NCBI GenBank assembly: GCA_030446685.1
Contig: JAUJMV010000001.1
Coordinates: 140,765 to 185,126 of the forward strand
Reading direction: 5' to 3'
DNA: 44,362 bases
Source of the DNA: Thermomicrobiales bacterium
GTDB lineage: Bacteria > Chloroflexota > Chloroflexia > Thermomicrobiales > CADCWN01
The position numbers and the translations under genes were made by a program. A model generated the notes under the pieces. The model worked only from the letters and a program-made list of their open reading frames with translations, did not search any database and had not been told where the DNA came from. This document shows, one piece after another, positions 23,959 to 32,577 of the stretch (positions are counted from its first letter, which is position 1; every line of letters starts with the position of its first letter).

Positions 23959-25653
23959 TTACGGCCTGCGGCGGGCGCTGCGCCCCGCAGGGGCGGGTAT
24001 CCCGCCGTCCACGGACGCCGCCCGCCGGGCCTTCGCCTCGGCGTAGTCGCTGTAGCCGCCGGGGTAGTCGCGCACCTCGCCGTCGGCCAGTTCGAGGGTG
24101 CGCGTGCAGGTGCGGTCGAGGAAGTAACGGTCGTGGGAGATCGTCAGCAGCGTGCCGTCGAAGGCGTCGAGCGCCCCTTCCAGCACCTCGATCGAGGGAA
24201 TATCGAGATGGTTGGTCGGCTCGTCGAGCAGCAGGCAGTTGATGCCGCCGAGCATCAGCGCCGCCAGTTGCAGCCGGCTCTTCTCGCCGCCGCTCAACTG
24301 GGCGATCGGCTCCGACGACTGCCGGTAGGTGAAGAGGAAGCGGCCCAGGAGGGCGACCGCCTCCCCCTCGTGCATCGGGCGCAAATCGCGGATCGTCTCG
24401 ATCGGCGTCCGCGCCGGGTCGAGCGTCTCGTGGCCCTGCGAGTAGTAGCCGAGCCGGATCGACGGCCCGGTCCAGACCTCGCCGGCTGTCGGCTCTTCCA
24501 GGCCGAGCAGGAGGCGGAAGAGGACCGATTTCCCCACGCCGTTGCCGCCGACCAGGCCGACCCGCTCGCCGCGCCAGAGGGTGAAATCGACGTCGAGCAG
24601 GACGAGATCGTCGCCGAACGCCTTGGCCAGATGCCGCGCTTCGAGCACCTTCTGCCCGCCGCGCGCCGCGCCCCGGAAGCGCAGGCCCATCCGCCGCCGC
24701 TCCAGCACCGGGCGCTCGACCTTCTCCATCCGGTCGATCTGGCGCTGCTTGTTGTTAGCCTGGCGGATGTGCCGCTCGTTGATCACGATGCTGGCCCAGA
24801 GCTTGAAGCGCGCGACCGCCTCCTCCAGCCGCTTGATCTCCTTCTGCTGCGCGACGTAGTCCTGCTGCTGCTTGAGCAGCGCCAGCTCGCGCTGCACGGT
24901 GTAACTGGAGTAGTTCCCCTGATAGAGCGTCAGCCGCCCTCCGTCCAGTTCGGCGATCACATTGACCGTGTCGTCGAGCAGGTAGCGGTCGTGCGAAATC
25001 AGGATCAGCGCGCCTGGGAAGCCCCCGATGACCTCCTCCAGCCGCGCCTTGCCCGCCAGGTCGAGGTGATTGCTCGGCTCGTCGAGCAGCAGTAGGTCGG
25101 GTCGGCGCACCAGGCAGCGGGCCAGTCCGACCATCTTCCGCTGCCCGCCGCTCAGTTCGAGTACCGGGCGGCCGTGCAACTCCTCCGGCAGCCCCAGCCG
25201 CTCCAGGTAGCCGCGCGCCTCGTTGCGCAGGCGCGGCCCGCCCCCCTCCTCGTACTCCTCCAGCAGCGCCGCCTGCCGCGCCAGGACCTGCCCGAAGCGG
25301 TCCAGGTCCTCGGCCAGCGCGGGGTCGGCCAGCTCGCGCTCGACCCCCTCCAGCACCCCCTCCAGCGCCAGCAGGTCCGGCCGCCCCCGGATCACCTCGT
25401 CGAGCGCGGTCGGCGCGCCCTCCCCGGCGTACTCCTGCGCCAGGTAGGCGACCGTCGCCCCGCGCCGCAGCGTGCGGGCGCCGCCGCTCGGCGGCTCGAG
25501 CCCCGCCAGCAGTTTCAAGAGGCTCGACTTGCCCGCGCCGTTCGGCCCGACCAGCCCGATCTTCTCCCCGTCGTTCAGGCTCAGGCTCACCCCGGCGAAG
25601 ACCTGGTGCGTCCCGTAGCTCAGCCCCGCCTCGTCCAACCTCGCGATCAGCAC
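23959..25653 (-). CDS. ABC-F family ATPase (ribosome-associated / antibiotic-protection type)
   Basis: Soluble protein with two ABC ATPase domains and no membrane spans, the ABC-F layout. Domain 1: GLVGPNGAGKSSLLKLLAGL, signature LSGGQRKMVGLA, LLLLDEPSNHLDL. Domain 2: VGGNGVGKSVLFRLLLGLEE, LSGGEKSRLQLAAL, LLLDEPTNHLDIPS. Between them is the helical linker (QQQDYVAQQKEIKRLEEAVA, RHIRQANNKQRQIDRM) that reaches the ribosomal peptidyl-transferase region in this family. ABC-F proteins rescue stalled ribosomes or protect against ribosome-targeting antibiotics; which one cannot be read here. GTG 25653 follows GGAGG. 564 residues. The ~400-nt leader has its own promoter and a terminator hairpin, suggesting attenuation. 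Confidence 0.93.
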   Translation of the reverse strand: MLIARLDEAGLSYGTHQVFAGVSLSLNDGEKIGLVGPNGAGKSSLLKLLAGLEPPSGGARTLRRGATVAYLAQEYAGEGAPTALDEVIRGRPDLLALEGVLEGVERELADPALAEDLDRFGQVLARQAALLEEYEEGGGPRLRNEARGYLERLGLPEELHGRPVLELSGGQRKMVGLARCLVRRPDLLLLDEPSNHLDLAGKARLEEVIGGFPGALILISHDRYLLDDTVNVIAELDGGRLTLYQGNYSSYTVQRELALLKQQQDYVAQQKEIKRLEEAVARFKLWASIVINERHIRQANNKQRQIDRMEKVERPVLERRRMGLRFRGAARGGQKVLEARHLAKAFGDDLVLLDVDFTLWRGERVGLVGGNGVGKSVLFRLLLGLEEPTAGEVWTGPSIRLGYYSQGHETLDPARTPIETIRDLRPMHEGEAVALLGRFLFTYRQSSEPIAQLSGGEKSRLQLAALMLGGINCLLLDEPTNHLDIPSIEVLEGALDAFDGTLLTISHDRYFLDRTCTRTLELADGEVRDYPGGYSDYAEAKARRAASVDGGIPAPAGRSARRRP

Positions 25654-25748
25654 GTCCCGACCTCCTCGGCTCTCCGTCGCTCCGGATACAGTTGTCCTAC
25701 TCGTAATGCTGGGCCGGGACGGGTACGGGCGTTCGGGAGCGACAAAAG

Positions 25749-25788
25749 CGAAACGCCGTGGCCCGTCGACTGGCCCACGGCGTTTTCG
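25749..25788 (-). terminator. Terminator hairpin in the ABC-F leader
   Basis: On the minus strand ACGCCGTGG (25783-25775) pairs with CCACGGCGT (25761-25753), followed by TTTCGCTTTT. It lies ~100 nt upstream of the ABC-F start and downstream of a promoter pointing the same way, so it would end most transcripts before the gene unless bypassed. Confidence 0.65.
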
Positions 25789-25825
25789 AGTTTGCGTGTC
25801 CGTGTGGTTCGGGAGGGTTAGCGGT

Positions 25826-25975
25826 TCATCTCGCGTGCATCGCCGCGCCCCCATCCTCGACACCACACCGCGACGCCATCGAAAAATGGGCGCAGTACGG
25901 CAAGGACGCGGCCGGCGTGAACGCCAGGAAGCTCAGACCATCGTGTTCGTAGCGTTTGCTCAATCCGGCGGGCAT
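25826..25975 (-). CDS. Possible leader peptide upstream of the ABC-F gene
   Basis: Open frame of 49 codons beginning MPAGLSKRYEHDGLSFLAFT and ending near GGAAMHAR, placed between the predicted leader promoter and the terminator hairpin. AGGGG lies only 2-3 nt before the ATG, too close for a good ribosome site; AGAGG is ~12 nt away. I do not recognise the peptide. It could be an attenuation leader peptide or chance; in a G+C-rich region open frames of this size are common. Confidence 0.3.
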   Translation of the reverse strand: MPAGLSKRYEHDGLSFLAFTPAASLPYCAHFSMASRCGVEDGGAAMHAR

Positions 25976-26063
25976 GTCCCCTCGCAACCTCTTCCCCTGT
26001 CGTCCCACCGCCGCGCGTCAATCACTCGCGCGATGGCTCTCAGACAGGAAACGACGCAGCCCG

Positions 26064-26092
26064 ATCCTAGCACCCACTCCGCCCGCCGGCAA
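26064..26092 (-). promoter_or_regulatory. Promoter for the ABC-F leader transcript
   Basis: On the minus strand: TTGCCG (26092-26087), 17 nt, TAGGAT (26069-26064), with an extended TGC just before the -10. The start would be near 26057, giving a ~400-nt leader before the ABC-F gene. Confidence 0.6.
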
Positions 26093-26094
26093 TC

Positions 26095-26109
26095 GTCCTT
26101 TCGTACAGG
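26095..26109. repeat. 15-bp word shared with the gap after dnaJ
   Basis: GTCCTTTCGTACAGG occurs exactly at 26095-26109 and at 40264-40278. Here it lies directly upstream of the leader promoter's -35. A 15-bp exact match in two separate gaps is unlikely by chance; it could be part of a decayed repeat or a regulatory site. Confidence 0.4.
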
Positions 26110-26139
26110 TAGGCGCTGTGGCATCATAGGCCCACCGGG

Positions 26140-26541
26140 CTAGCTTGGCCGCACCTCGCTCATCAGGGCGAGCATGTTGCCCTCGGAGTCGGTGAAGAAC
26201 GCCATCCAGAGCTCATGGTCGGGCATCGTCGCCACCAGGTGGGGCCGATCCGTGAAGGTGACCCCGCGAGCCGCCAGCACCGCGTAGGCGGATTCCAAAT
26301 CGCCGACGCTGAAGTAGAGAATCGAGCTGGGGTGGTCGAATGCCGCCTGCTTGGGGACGCCGAGCATCAAGCGGACACCGTCGCAATCGAAGAAGGCCAG
26401 ATTCGGCGCGCGGAACAGGAAGCGCAGCCCCAGGATGTCGCGGTAGAACGCGGTGGCCCGGTCGAGGTCGCGGGCGGTGACCGCGATCTGGCCCAGGCGT
26501 GTCAGGCCGAAGGCCGGGGCGTCTCCCGTCGTGGTGGTCAT
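26140..26541 (-). CDS. VOC (glyoxalase/bleomycin-resistance fold) protein
   Basis: 133-residue VOC-superfamily protein: TRLGQIAVTARDLDRATAFY and RDILGLRFLFRAPNLAFF form the first beta-alpha-beta-beta-beta unit, and SSILYFSVGDLESAYAVL with MAFFTDSEGNMLALM the second. The final Glu in the DSEGN-type metal site is present. Members include glyoxalases, dioxygenases and drug-binding proteins, and the substrate here is unknown. ATG 26541 follows AGGAGG. It is divergent from a MarR gene with a palindrome in the 70-nt gap, so probably regulated by that MarR protein. Confidence 0.9.
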   Translation of the reverse strand: MTTTTGDAPAFGLTRLGQIAVTARDLDRATAFYRDILGLRFLFRAPNLAFFDCDGVRLMLGVPKQAAFDHPSSILYFSVGDLESAYAVLAARGVTFTDRPHLVATMPDHELWMAFFTDSEGNMLALMSEVRPS

Positions 26542-26583
26542 CCGGGGGGACCTCCTCTCACAGCGGAACGACCGTACGGATAC

Positions 26584-26596
26584 TTAGCTTTGCTAA
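26584..26596. promoter_or_regulatory. Palindromic operator in the VOC/MarR gap
   Basis: TTAGC-TTT-GCTAA, a perfect 5-bp inverted repeat with odd spacing, sits in the 70-nt intergenic region, just before the MarR ribosome site. CCGTACGG at 26572-26579 is a second palindrome nearby. This arrangement is typical of MarR self-repression of a divergent pair. Confidence 0.5.
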
Positions 26597-26611
26597 TAAA
26601 AAGGATACAGC

Positions 26612-27067
26612 ATGGGCGACCGGGGCGCAAGTAGCCCGGACAGCGCAAGGGCCAATCGGGCGGCTGAGCGCCTCCACTCCGCGGCGATCCACCTGCTGCG
26701 CCGTCTGCGGCGGGAGGACGACGCCAGCGGCCTGACCGCCCCCCGCCTCTCGGCGCTGTCGGTCGTGGTCTTTGGCGGGCCGCTCACCCTGGGCGCCCTG
26801 GCCGCCGCCGAGCAAGTGCGCCCGCCGACGATGACGCGCACCATCGCCGCGCTGGAGAAGGCCGGTTTGGTGGCGCGGGAGGCCAGCCCCACCGACGGCC
26901 GGGCGGTGCTCATCCGGGCGACACCCGCCGGCCGGCGGCTCCTGGAGGAGGGCCGCGCCCGCCGCACCTCGGCCCTGACCCGCCAATTGGCCGATCTGCC
27001 CGCGCACGACCTGGCGACGCTGGAACGGGCCGCCGACATCCTCGACCGCCTGGCGCGCGACCGCTAG
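26612..27067 (+). CDS. MarR-family transcriptional regulator
   Basis: 151-residue winged-helix regulator: RLSALSVVVFGGPLTLGALA, AAEQVRPPTMTRTIAALEKAGLVAREASPTDGRAVLI forms helix-turn-helix plus wing with the DGR wing motif conserved in MarR. N- and C-terminal helices supply the dimer interface. It is divergent from the VOC gene and likely represses it together with itself through the TTAGC-TTT-GCTAA site, released by a small phenolic or toxic ligand; the ligand is unknown. ATG 26612 follows AAAGGA. Confidence 0.92.
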   Translation: MGDRGASSPDSARANRAAERLHSAAIHLLRRLRREDDASGLTAPRLSALSVVVFGGPLTLGALAAAEQVRPPTMTRTIAALEKAGLVAREASPTDGRAVLIRATPAGRRLLEEGRARRTSALTRQLADLPAHDLATLERAADILDRLARDR

Positions 27068-27140
27068 TGTGCCTGCGGCCATCCTGATGGGGACTCCTGC
27101 TCGCCGCGGGGATGCGACGGAGGGGAGTACACTTGTCTCG

Positions 27141-28180
27141 TCACGGCCCGTGGCGCCGGAGCGCCGCCTCGATGCCACTGAGGGTCGCGTCTAGGGTACG
27201 CCACTGTGCGAAGCCCCACGCTTCCATGCCATACAGCGCGTCCTCATCCTGCTCCGGCGAGGTATTCTCCTTCAGGATGCTCAGCAAGCGCACCGCCATG
27301 TCGCCCACATACCGGCGCAGAAGGGCGAAGGCGAAGTGGTCGAGGTGCAACGGCCCGGCGCCCCCAGCCGCGGCGTAGACCGCCAGGAAGCGCGCGAAAT
27401 CCTCCCGCGGACCTTCGTACAGGTCGTACTCGGGCGGGGCCACGACCGCCTCGTCCCAGTCGAGCACGTTGAGCCGGCCCTGGTCGTCGACGAGCAGGTT
27501 GTCGCCATAGATGTCGGTGTGGCACAGCACGAAGGGACTCGCCAGCCGGCTGACTGCCCCTTGCAGGCGCCGCAGCCGCGCCAGTTGCGCCAGGATCTCG
27601 TCGCGGCGCGGCAGCACCAGGTCGCGCAGCGCGCGCAGGCCCGGTCGCTCCCCCGATCCGATCCGCTCGACCGCCGCCAGCCCGCGCCGCAGGTCGGCCT
27701 CGAGCGGGATGGCGAAGGTTTCGCGCGGGGGGAGCACATCGGCCAGGGCGGGCGTGGCCCGGTGGATGGTGGCGATGGCCCGCGCGAGCTCGTCCCGGAG
27801 GGCCGGAGGGCGGGGGGCCACGCGGGAGGCGGTGGGTGGCCCGCGAGGAAGGGGAAGACGGCGAACGGCCCCCCAGCGCAGGTCGCCCACAAGGAGCCGT
27901 CTCGTGCCGGGAGGGGATAGGGCACGCGCGGGTAGAGCCCGCGCTCGTGGAGGGCGCGCGTCAGGTGGAGGGTGCCCTCGCGCCAGGTCGGGCTCGGGCG
28001 GCCGCCGGGCCTGTCCGGCCACAGCTTGAGGAAGTAGCGCGCCCCGCCCGCGCAATGCACCGCGTAGCAGGCCGCCGCGTAGCCCACCGGCACAAATTCG
28101 AGCCGGTCCACGGGGAACCCGTACCGGTCGCGCACCGCCTCGATGAGCCGCGCGCGGCCGATGGCCGGCTCGTGCTTCAC
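27141..28180 (-). pseudogene. APH-family phosphotransferase, one frameshift
   Basis: Aminoglycoside phosphotransferase/choline kinase-like fold. From GTG 28180 one frame gives IGRARLIEAVRDRYGFPVDR and ARYFLKLWPDRPGGRP, with the Lys of FLKLW as the ATP lysine, up to FLAGHPPPPAW near 27840. The adjacent frame continues RDELARAIATIHRAT and the catalytic loop CHTDIYGDNLLVDDQGRLNVLDWDEAV (H-x-D...N and the second Asp), ending at 27141. A single indel in the C/G runs near 27810-27835 joins the halves into ~345 residues. A true break would separate the lobes and kill activity. Substrate unknown; APH-fold proteins also act on homoserine, choline or sugars. Confidence 0.8.
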
Positions 28181-28256
28181 AGATGCCCCCGTGCGCGACG
28201 CTCCGACGAACTCCTGCGCCACACGCGTTCTCGATCGGCACACGCCGTCGGTTGTC

Positions 28257-28345
28257 CCAGCCCGCGGCGGCGGACTTCGTGGCCGCAGGCCCGCGAGCGA
28301 TGGATTTCAACCCGTCGGTGCCCGCCGCGCCGCCGACGGGCAGGA
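28257..28345. repeat. Relic of a dispersed hairpin repeat
   Basis: CCCGC-GGCG-GCGG (28261-28273) then GGCCGCAGGCC (28281-28291), the core found also at 17741-17771 and 39015-39045. A perfect hairpin CCCGTCGG (28311-28318) with CCGACGGG (28333-28340) follows, just after the mutS2 stop on the minus strand, where it may end the transcript. Confidence 0.55.
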
Positions 28346-28350
28346 CACCA

Positions 28351-30774
28351 CTACTCCTGCCGTAGCTTGGCCAGCGTCACGCCCTCGCCCCCCTGGTTGT
28401 CCCGCGCGCCCTCGAAGCCGGCGGCGAGCGGGTGCCGGGCGAGGAAGTCGCGCACCACCTGGCGCAGCGCCCCGGTCCCCTTGCCGTGGATGATCCGCAC
28501 GAAGGGGAGCGAGGCGAGATAGGCGTCGTTGAGGTAGCGTTCCAGCGCCTCCTCCACCTCGTGCGCGCGCATCCCGCGCAGGTCGATCTCGAGCGGGACG
28601 GCGGCGCTCGGCGCGACGACCGTCACCGCCGACTCGCGCCGGCGCGGCTCGGCGCGCTCCGCGGCGCGGCTCTGGGCGCGGTTCATCCGCGTCAGGTCGG
28701 CCAGCGGGCGGCGCAGGCGGAAGGTGCCGACCTGCAGATCGACCTCGTCGCTGTCGGCGAAGCCGAGCACCTCGCCCTGCGTGCCCAGGGAGGAGATCAG
28801 CACGCGGTCGCCGGGGCGGATCTGGCCCGGCGCGGGCTGCGCCTGGGGGACGTGGGCGGGGCGGGCTGCCCGCACCTGCCGGACCTCGCGGCCCAGCTCG
28901 CCCGCGCGCTCCTCCGCCTGGCGCAGCCACTCGCGCGTGACGGCGACCTGGGCACGGTCCTTGCCGAGCCGCCGCAGCTCGCCCCGCAACTCGCCCAGTT
29001 CCGCCTCCACCTCGGCCAGCGCCTCCTCGCGGGCGGCGGCCCTGGCGCGCTCGGCCTCCCGCAGGCGATCCTGCGCCTCGCGGCGGATCCGGTCGGCCGC
29101 GGCGCGCTCCCTGGCCGCCTCCTGCCGCTCGGCCTCGGCGGCCTCGCGCTCGGCCTGGATGCGGCCGAGGAGTTCATCGACCTGCACCTCCTCCGGCGAG
29201 AGGAAGCCGCGCGCCTGCTCCACGATCGGCTCGGGGAGGCCGAGGCGCGTGGCGATCGCCAGCGCGTTCGAGCGCCCCGGCACGCCGACCAGCAGCCGAT
29301 AGGTCGGCGAGAGGGTCTCCACGTCGAACTCGACCGACGCGTTCTCGACCCCCGGCGTGGTGTAGGCGAAGCTCTTCAGCTCGGAGTAGTGGGTCGTCGC
29401 GACGAGGAGCGGGCCGCGCTCGAGCAGCCGGGCGACGATCGCGCGGGCCAGCGCCGCGCCCTCGGTCGGGTCGGTGCCGGCCCCCATCTCGTCCAGCAGC
29501 ACCAAGCTGTCGGGCGTGACCTCCGCGAACATGCGGATGATGTTGGTCAGGTGGGAGGAGAAGGTGGAGAGGCTCTGCTCGATGCTCTGCTCGTCGCCGA
29601 TGTCGGCGAAGACCCGCTCGAAGACGCTGACGACCGAGCGGTCGGCGGCGGGGATGTGCAGCCCCGCCTGCGCCATCAGCATCAGCAGCCCAACCGTCTT
29701 CAGCGCGACGGTCTTGCCGCCGGTGTTCGGCCCGGTAATGATCAGCGCGCGGAACTGCTCGCCGAGGGTCACGTCGATCGGCACGACGGCGCCGGTCAGG
29801 AGCGGGTGCCGCGCCCGCCGCAGCACGACCCGTTGCGTCGGGTGCCCGCCCTCGGCGCGCTCCGCGCCATCGTCGGCGGCGTCCGCGCCGTCCCAGATCG
29901 TCGGGCTGGTGGCGTCGAGGTCGTAGCTGAGGCGGGCCTTGGCGAGCTGGAAGTCGAACTCGGCCAGCCCGTCCACGGTCCGCTCGAGCGCGTCGGCCTC
30001 GCGCCCGACGCCGTCGCTCAGGCGGCGCAGGATGCGCTCGATCTCGTGCTCCTCGTCGCGCTGGAGCTGCCGCCAGGTGTTGTTCAACTCGACCACCTCC
30101 AGCGGCTCGACGAAGAGCGTCTGCCCGCTGGCCGAGGTGTCGTGGACGAGGCCGGCGATCCGGGCGTCGGCGCGGATCGGGATGACATACCGCCCGTCGC
30201 GCTGGGTGATCAGCGCCTCGCGGGCCGCGCCCGAGTACTTGCCGGCGAGCAGGCTGTTGAGGCGCTCCATCAGCCGGTCGTGCGCGCGGCGGATGCCCTG
30301 CCGGATGCGCCCGAGGTCGGGCGAGGCCGAGTCGAGGATCTCGCCGCGCGGGCCGATCGACTGCGCGATGTCGGCTTCCAGCGCCGGGAACTCCTCCACC
30401 TGCACCAGGATGTCGGCCAGGCCGGGGTAGGTCTCCTCGGCATTCGGCAGGCGACCAAACGATCGGCGCAGCCCCCTGGCCGCGCCGATCGTGTCCTGGA
30501 CTTCGAGCAACTGGCCGGGGGTGAGGAGGACCCCGACCCGTGCGCCGCGCACGGTGGCGCGGATGTCGCGCGCGCCGCGCACGCTGAACTCCGGCGCGGT
30601 CCCCAGCAGGGCGCGGGCCTCGTCGGTCAGCGTCAGGGCGCGGCGCACCGTGGGGGGGTGGGTGCTCGGGGCGAGGGCGCGGGCCAGTTCGGCCGCGACG
30701 GAGAAGGTGCAGCGGCGTTCGAGCAGGTCGAGGACCTTGTCGAACTCCAGAATCGTCAGGACACGGTCGTCCAC
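28351..30774 (-). CDS. mutS2: MutS2, ribosome-collision / recombination ATPase
   Basis: 807-residue MutS2. Walker A ITGPNTGGKTVALKT, Walker B SLVLLDEMGAGTDPTEGAALA, then ATTHYSELKSFAY. The C-terminal Smr domain is intact: EIDLRGMRAHEVEEALERYL and FVRIIHGKGTGALRQVVRDFL (the H-G-x-G nuclease motif). A Glu/Arg-rich coiled coil (about residues 500-600) precedes it, as in the family. MutS2 is known to suppress homologous recombination and, in Firmicutes, to act on collided ribosomes with its Smr nuclease. GTG 30774 has GGAGGA 7 nt upstream. Confidence 0.96.
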   Translation of the reverse strand: MDDRVLTILEFDKVLDLLERRCTFSVAAELARALAPSTHPPTVRRALTLTDEARALLGTAPEFSVRGARDIRATVRGARVGVLLTPGQLLEVQDTIGAARGLRRSFGRLPNAEETYPGLADILVQVEEFPALEADIAQSIGPRGEILDSASPDLGRIRQGIRRAHDRLMERLNSLLAGKYSGAAREALITQRDGRYVIPIRADARIAGLVHDTSASGQTLFVEPLEVVELNNTWRQLQRDEEHEIERILRRLSDGVGREADALERTVDGLAEFDFQLAKARLSYDLDATSPTIWDGADAADDGAERAEGGHPTQRVVLRRARHPLLTGAVVPIDVTLGEQFRALIITGPNTGGKTVALKTVGLLMLMAQAGLHIPAADRSVVSVFERVFADIGDEQSIEQSLSTFSSHLTNIIRMFAEVTPDSLVLLDEMGAGTDPTEGAALARAIVARLLERGPLLVATTHYSELKSFAYTTPGVENASVEFDVETLSPTYRLLVGVPGRSNALAIATRLGLPEPIVEQARGFLSPEEVQVDELLGRIQAEREAAEAERQEAARERAAADRIRREAQDRLREAERARAAAREEALAEVEAELGELRGELRRLGKDRAQVAVTREWLRQAEERAGELGREVRQVRAARPAHVPQAQPAPGQIRPGDRVLISSLGTQGEVLGFADSDEVDLQVGTFRLRRPLADLTRMNRAQSRAAERAEPRRRESAVTVVAPSAAVPLEIDLRGMRAHEVEEALERYLNDAYLASLPFVRIIHGKGTGALRQVVRDFLARHPLAAGFEGARDNQGGEGVTLAKLRQE

Positions 30775-31192
30775 GCGGGGTCCTCCAGGCGGATGCGCGA
30801 GGCGGGCGACAGCGGGTGTCATCTGCTCGCCGCTCGCGCTCCTCGTCTTATCATAATTGCCACCCTCGAATCGGGCGTCGGCGCCTTGTCAGCCGCCGGC
30901 GGCTGGGATCGGAGGGGGATCGGATGAATCACAGGGTCGAAGCGGCGCGGCTAGCGCCGTCTCCGGACGGGTCCGCGCCGCTTCGCGGCGGCGCGACCGA
31001 TTCTCCCGGTCAAGCATAATCGAATTCGCGCCCCCTGTCGCTGTCCGATCGAGCATCCAGCGCCCTACACTTCCGTCCAGCGCGCGCCGGGCGCCGCCCA
31101 CTGCGCTCTCCGCGACTCCGGTGGTGGATCGGCGGCAGTGGGTTAATCAGGGCGGATGTGGTCTCGGCCACGCGACGGGCGCCGCCGGATCG
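30775..31192. other. Gene-free gap with a weak mutS2 promoter
   Basis: 418 bp without a gene. On the minus strand a TATGAT-like -10 lies at 30855-30850, ~80 nt before the mutS2 start. GACCG-n7-CGGTC is near 31000. No convincing small frame or RNA is seen in the rest. Confidence 0.4.
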
Positions 31193-32269
31193 TCAGCCCT
31201 CCGGAGGTGGCGCGGGGGCCGGCTCCGGGGCGGGCGGGCCGGCGTGCGCCCGCAGGAGGGCGAGCAAGCGATCCGCGAACGCCGCGTCGCAGGCGAACCC
31301 GCGGCGCGCGTTCTCCGGGTCGGTGCAGGGGCTGTAGAGCTGCGCGAAGGCGCGCAGCTCCTCCGCGCGGGCGTAGACCGGGCTGGTGCCGACGTACTCG
31401 AACCAGAGGCCGAGGCCGCCCTCGGCGGTGGGACACCGGCCCCAGTGGTGTCCCAGGCTCGACGGCCCCGGCTTGCAGCCCCAGCGCGCGGCGTAGGGCG
31501 CCATGCCCGCCCAGACCACGTTGCCGCAGTTCCAACTGCCGTGCGCCGGGGTGTTGGGGCCGGTGGTGCAGAGCGCGCTCTCGTGCGCCCAGACGACGAT
31601 CAGCAGGGGATCGACGCGGTACCGCCGGCCATATTCGAGGATCAGCGCCCCCCGGCCGCGCAGGGGGCTGTCGGGCTCGAGGCTGGCGATCAGTCGCTCG
31701 ACCCGCGCCGCGTCGCTTGGGCCGAAGCCGAGGTCGCGGACGGTCGGCCCCCCCCCGACCGTCGCCGGGTAGACCGGCTCGGGGGGCGGGACCGGGGGCG
31801 CCTCCACCGGCGGGGCAGGTTCCCCGCCCACAGCCAGCGGCGACGGGGTGGGCTCCCCACCCACGACCGCCGGTGGCGGGGCGAGGTCACGCCCCAGGGC
31901 CAGCGCTCCCAACCAGGCGGCCGCGTCGGGCAGCAGCCCGCCGCCACGCCCCACCGCCAGCGCCCGCTCCGCCGCGGTTGCCGTGTCGATGTGCCGCCCT
32001 GTCGCCGCCGCGTCGGCCTCCAGCCGCGCCCGCGCCGCTTCCCGGTCCAGCCCGCCGAGCTCGACCCCGGCGACGCGCACCCCAGGGTAGACGCGGCCGG
32101 CGTAGCGGGCCGTGTAGAGCGAGGCCGCATTCAGGACGAGCAGGAGGGCGATGAGGCCCCCGCCGAGCACCTTAATCCGATGTCGCCGGCGTGCGATGTC
32201 GCGGTGGGGGCGACCCGCGGCGCCCGCGCGCCGTTCAGACAAATCAACACCAGTCACGATCGAGCCCAT
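31193..32269 (-). CDS. Membrane-anchored lysozyme-like protein with a YoaR/VanW-type N-terminal piece
   Basis: 358 residues. A basic N-terminus and one membrane span (IKVLGGGLIALLLVLNAASL) are followed by YPGVRVAGVELGGLDREAAR, the start of the YoaR/VanW peptidoglycan-binding module, cut off after LAVGRGGGLLPDAAAW. A Pro-rich linker with two VGGEP units follows, then a lysozyme-like region (YRVDPLLIVVWAHESALCTT, HGSWNCGNVVWAG, WFEYVGTSPVYARAEELRAF) with four Cys and the Glu of AHESA as likely acid. It probably cleaves peptidoglycan outside the membrane. The fusion is unusual; the pieces are recognised by pattern, not by alignment. ATG 32269 has a weak ribosome site. Confidence 0.75.
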   Translation of the reverse strand: MGSIVTGVDLSERRAGAAGRPHRDIARRRHRIKVLGGGLIALLLVLNAASLYTARYAGRVYPGVRVAGVELGGLDREAARARLEADAAATGRHIDTATAAERALAVGRGGGLLPDAAAWLGALALGRDLAPPPAVVGGEPTPSPLAVGGEPAPPVEAPPVPPPEPVYPATVGGGPTVRDLGFGPSDAARVERLIASLEPDSPLRGRGALILEYGRRYRVDPLLIVVWAHESALCTTGPNTPAHGSWNCGNVVWAGMAPYAARWGCKPGPSSLGHHWGRCPTAEGGLGLWFEYVGTSPVYARAEELRAFAQLYSPCTDPENARRGFACDAAFADRLLALLRAHAGPPAPEPAPAPPPEG

Positions 32270-32319
32270 CGGTCCGGGTATCGGCGACGCACGGCATCAC
32301 CGACGCCGACGCGGGTGGC

Positions 32320-32328
32320 AGTATAGCA
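32320..32328 (-). promoter_or_regulatory. Extended -10 promoter for the lysozyme-like gene
   Basis: On the minus strand TGCTATACT, an extended -10 element, lies ~50 nt before the start at 32269. The rest of the 32270-32575 gap shows no gene. Confidence 0.45.
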
Positions 32329-32577
32329 TTCGCATGTACCGATCTTCACCACAAGCGTGCCGAACGAGCGGGCCGATTGCACGGGTACGCAGGTTCCGGA
32401 CCACCCGGTTCCGCGCGCAAGAGGCTGCCACCGGAACGCATCCGGCGGGGCCGGGGCGCGCCGACCGATCAACGCGCCAGTCGGTCAGGAACCCCATTCG
32501 AGCGGGATATCGGCAGTCCATGGCGTGCGCCGAAGAGGGGAGTTCGCCCGGCGAGGATCGCACAACTTTCTGCCTGC

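Noticed and set aside
25654..26139. tmRNA, RNase P RNA or another large structural RNA in the ABC-F leader
   Set aside because: None of the conserved landmark words of those RNAs occurs; the hairpin is better read as a terminator.
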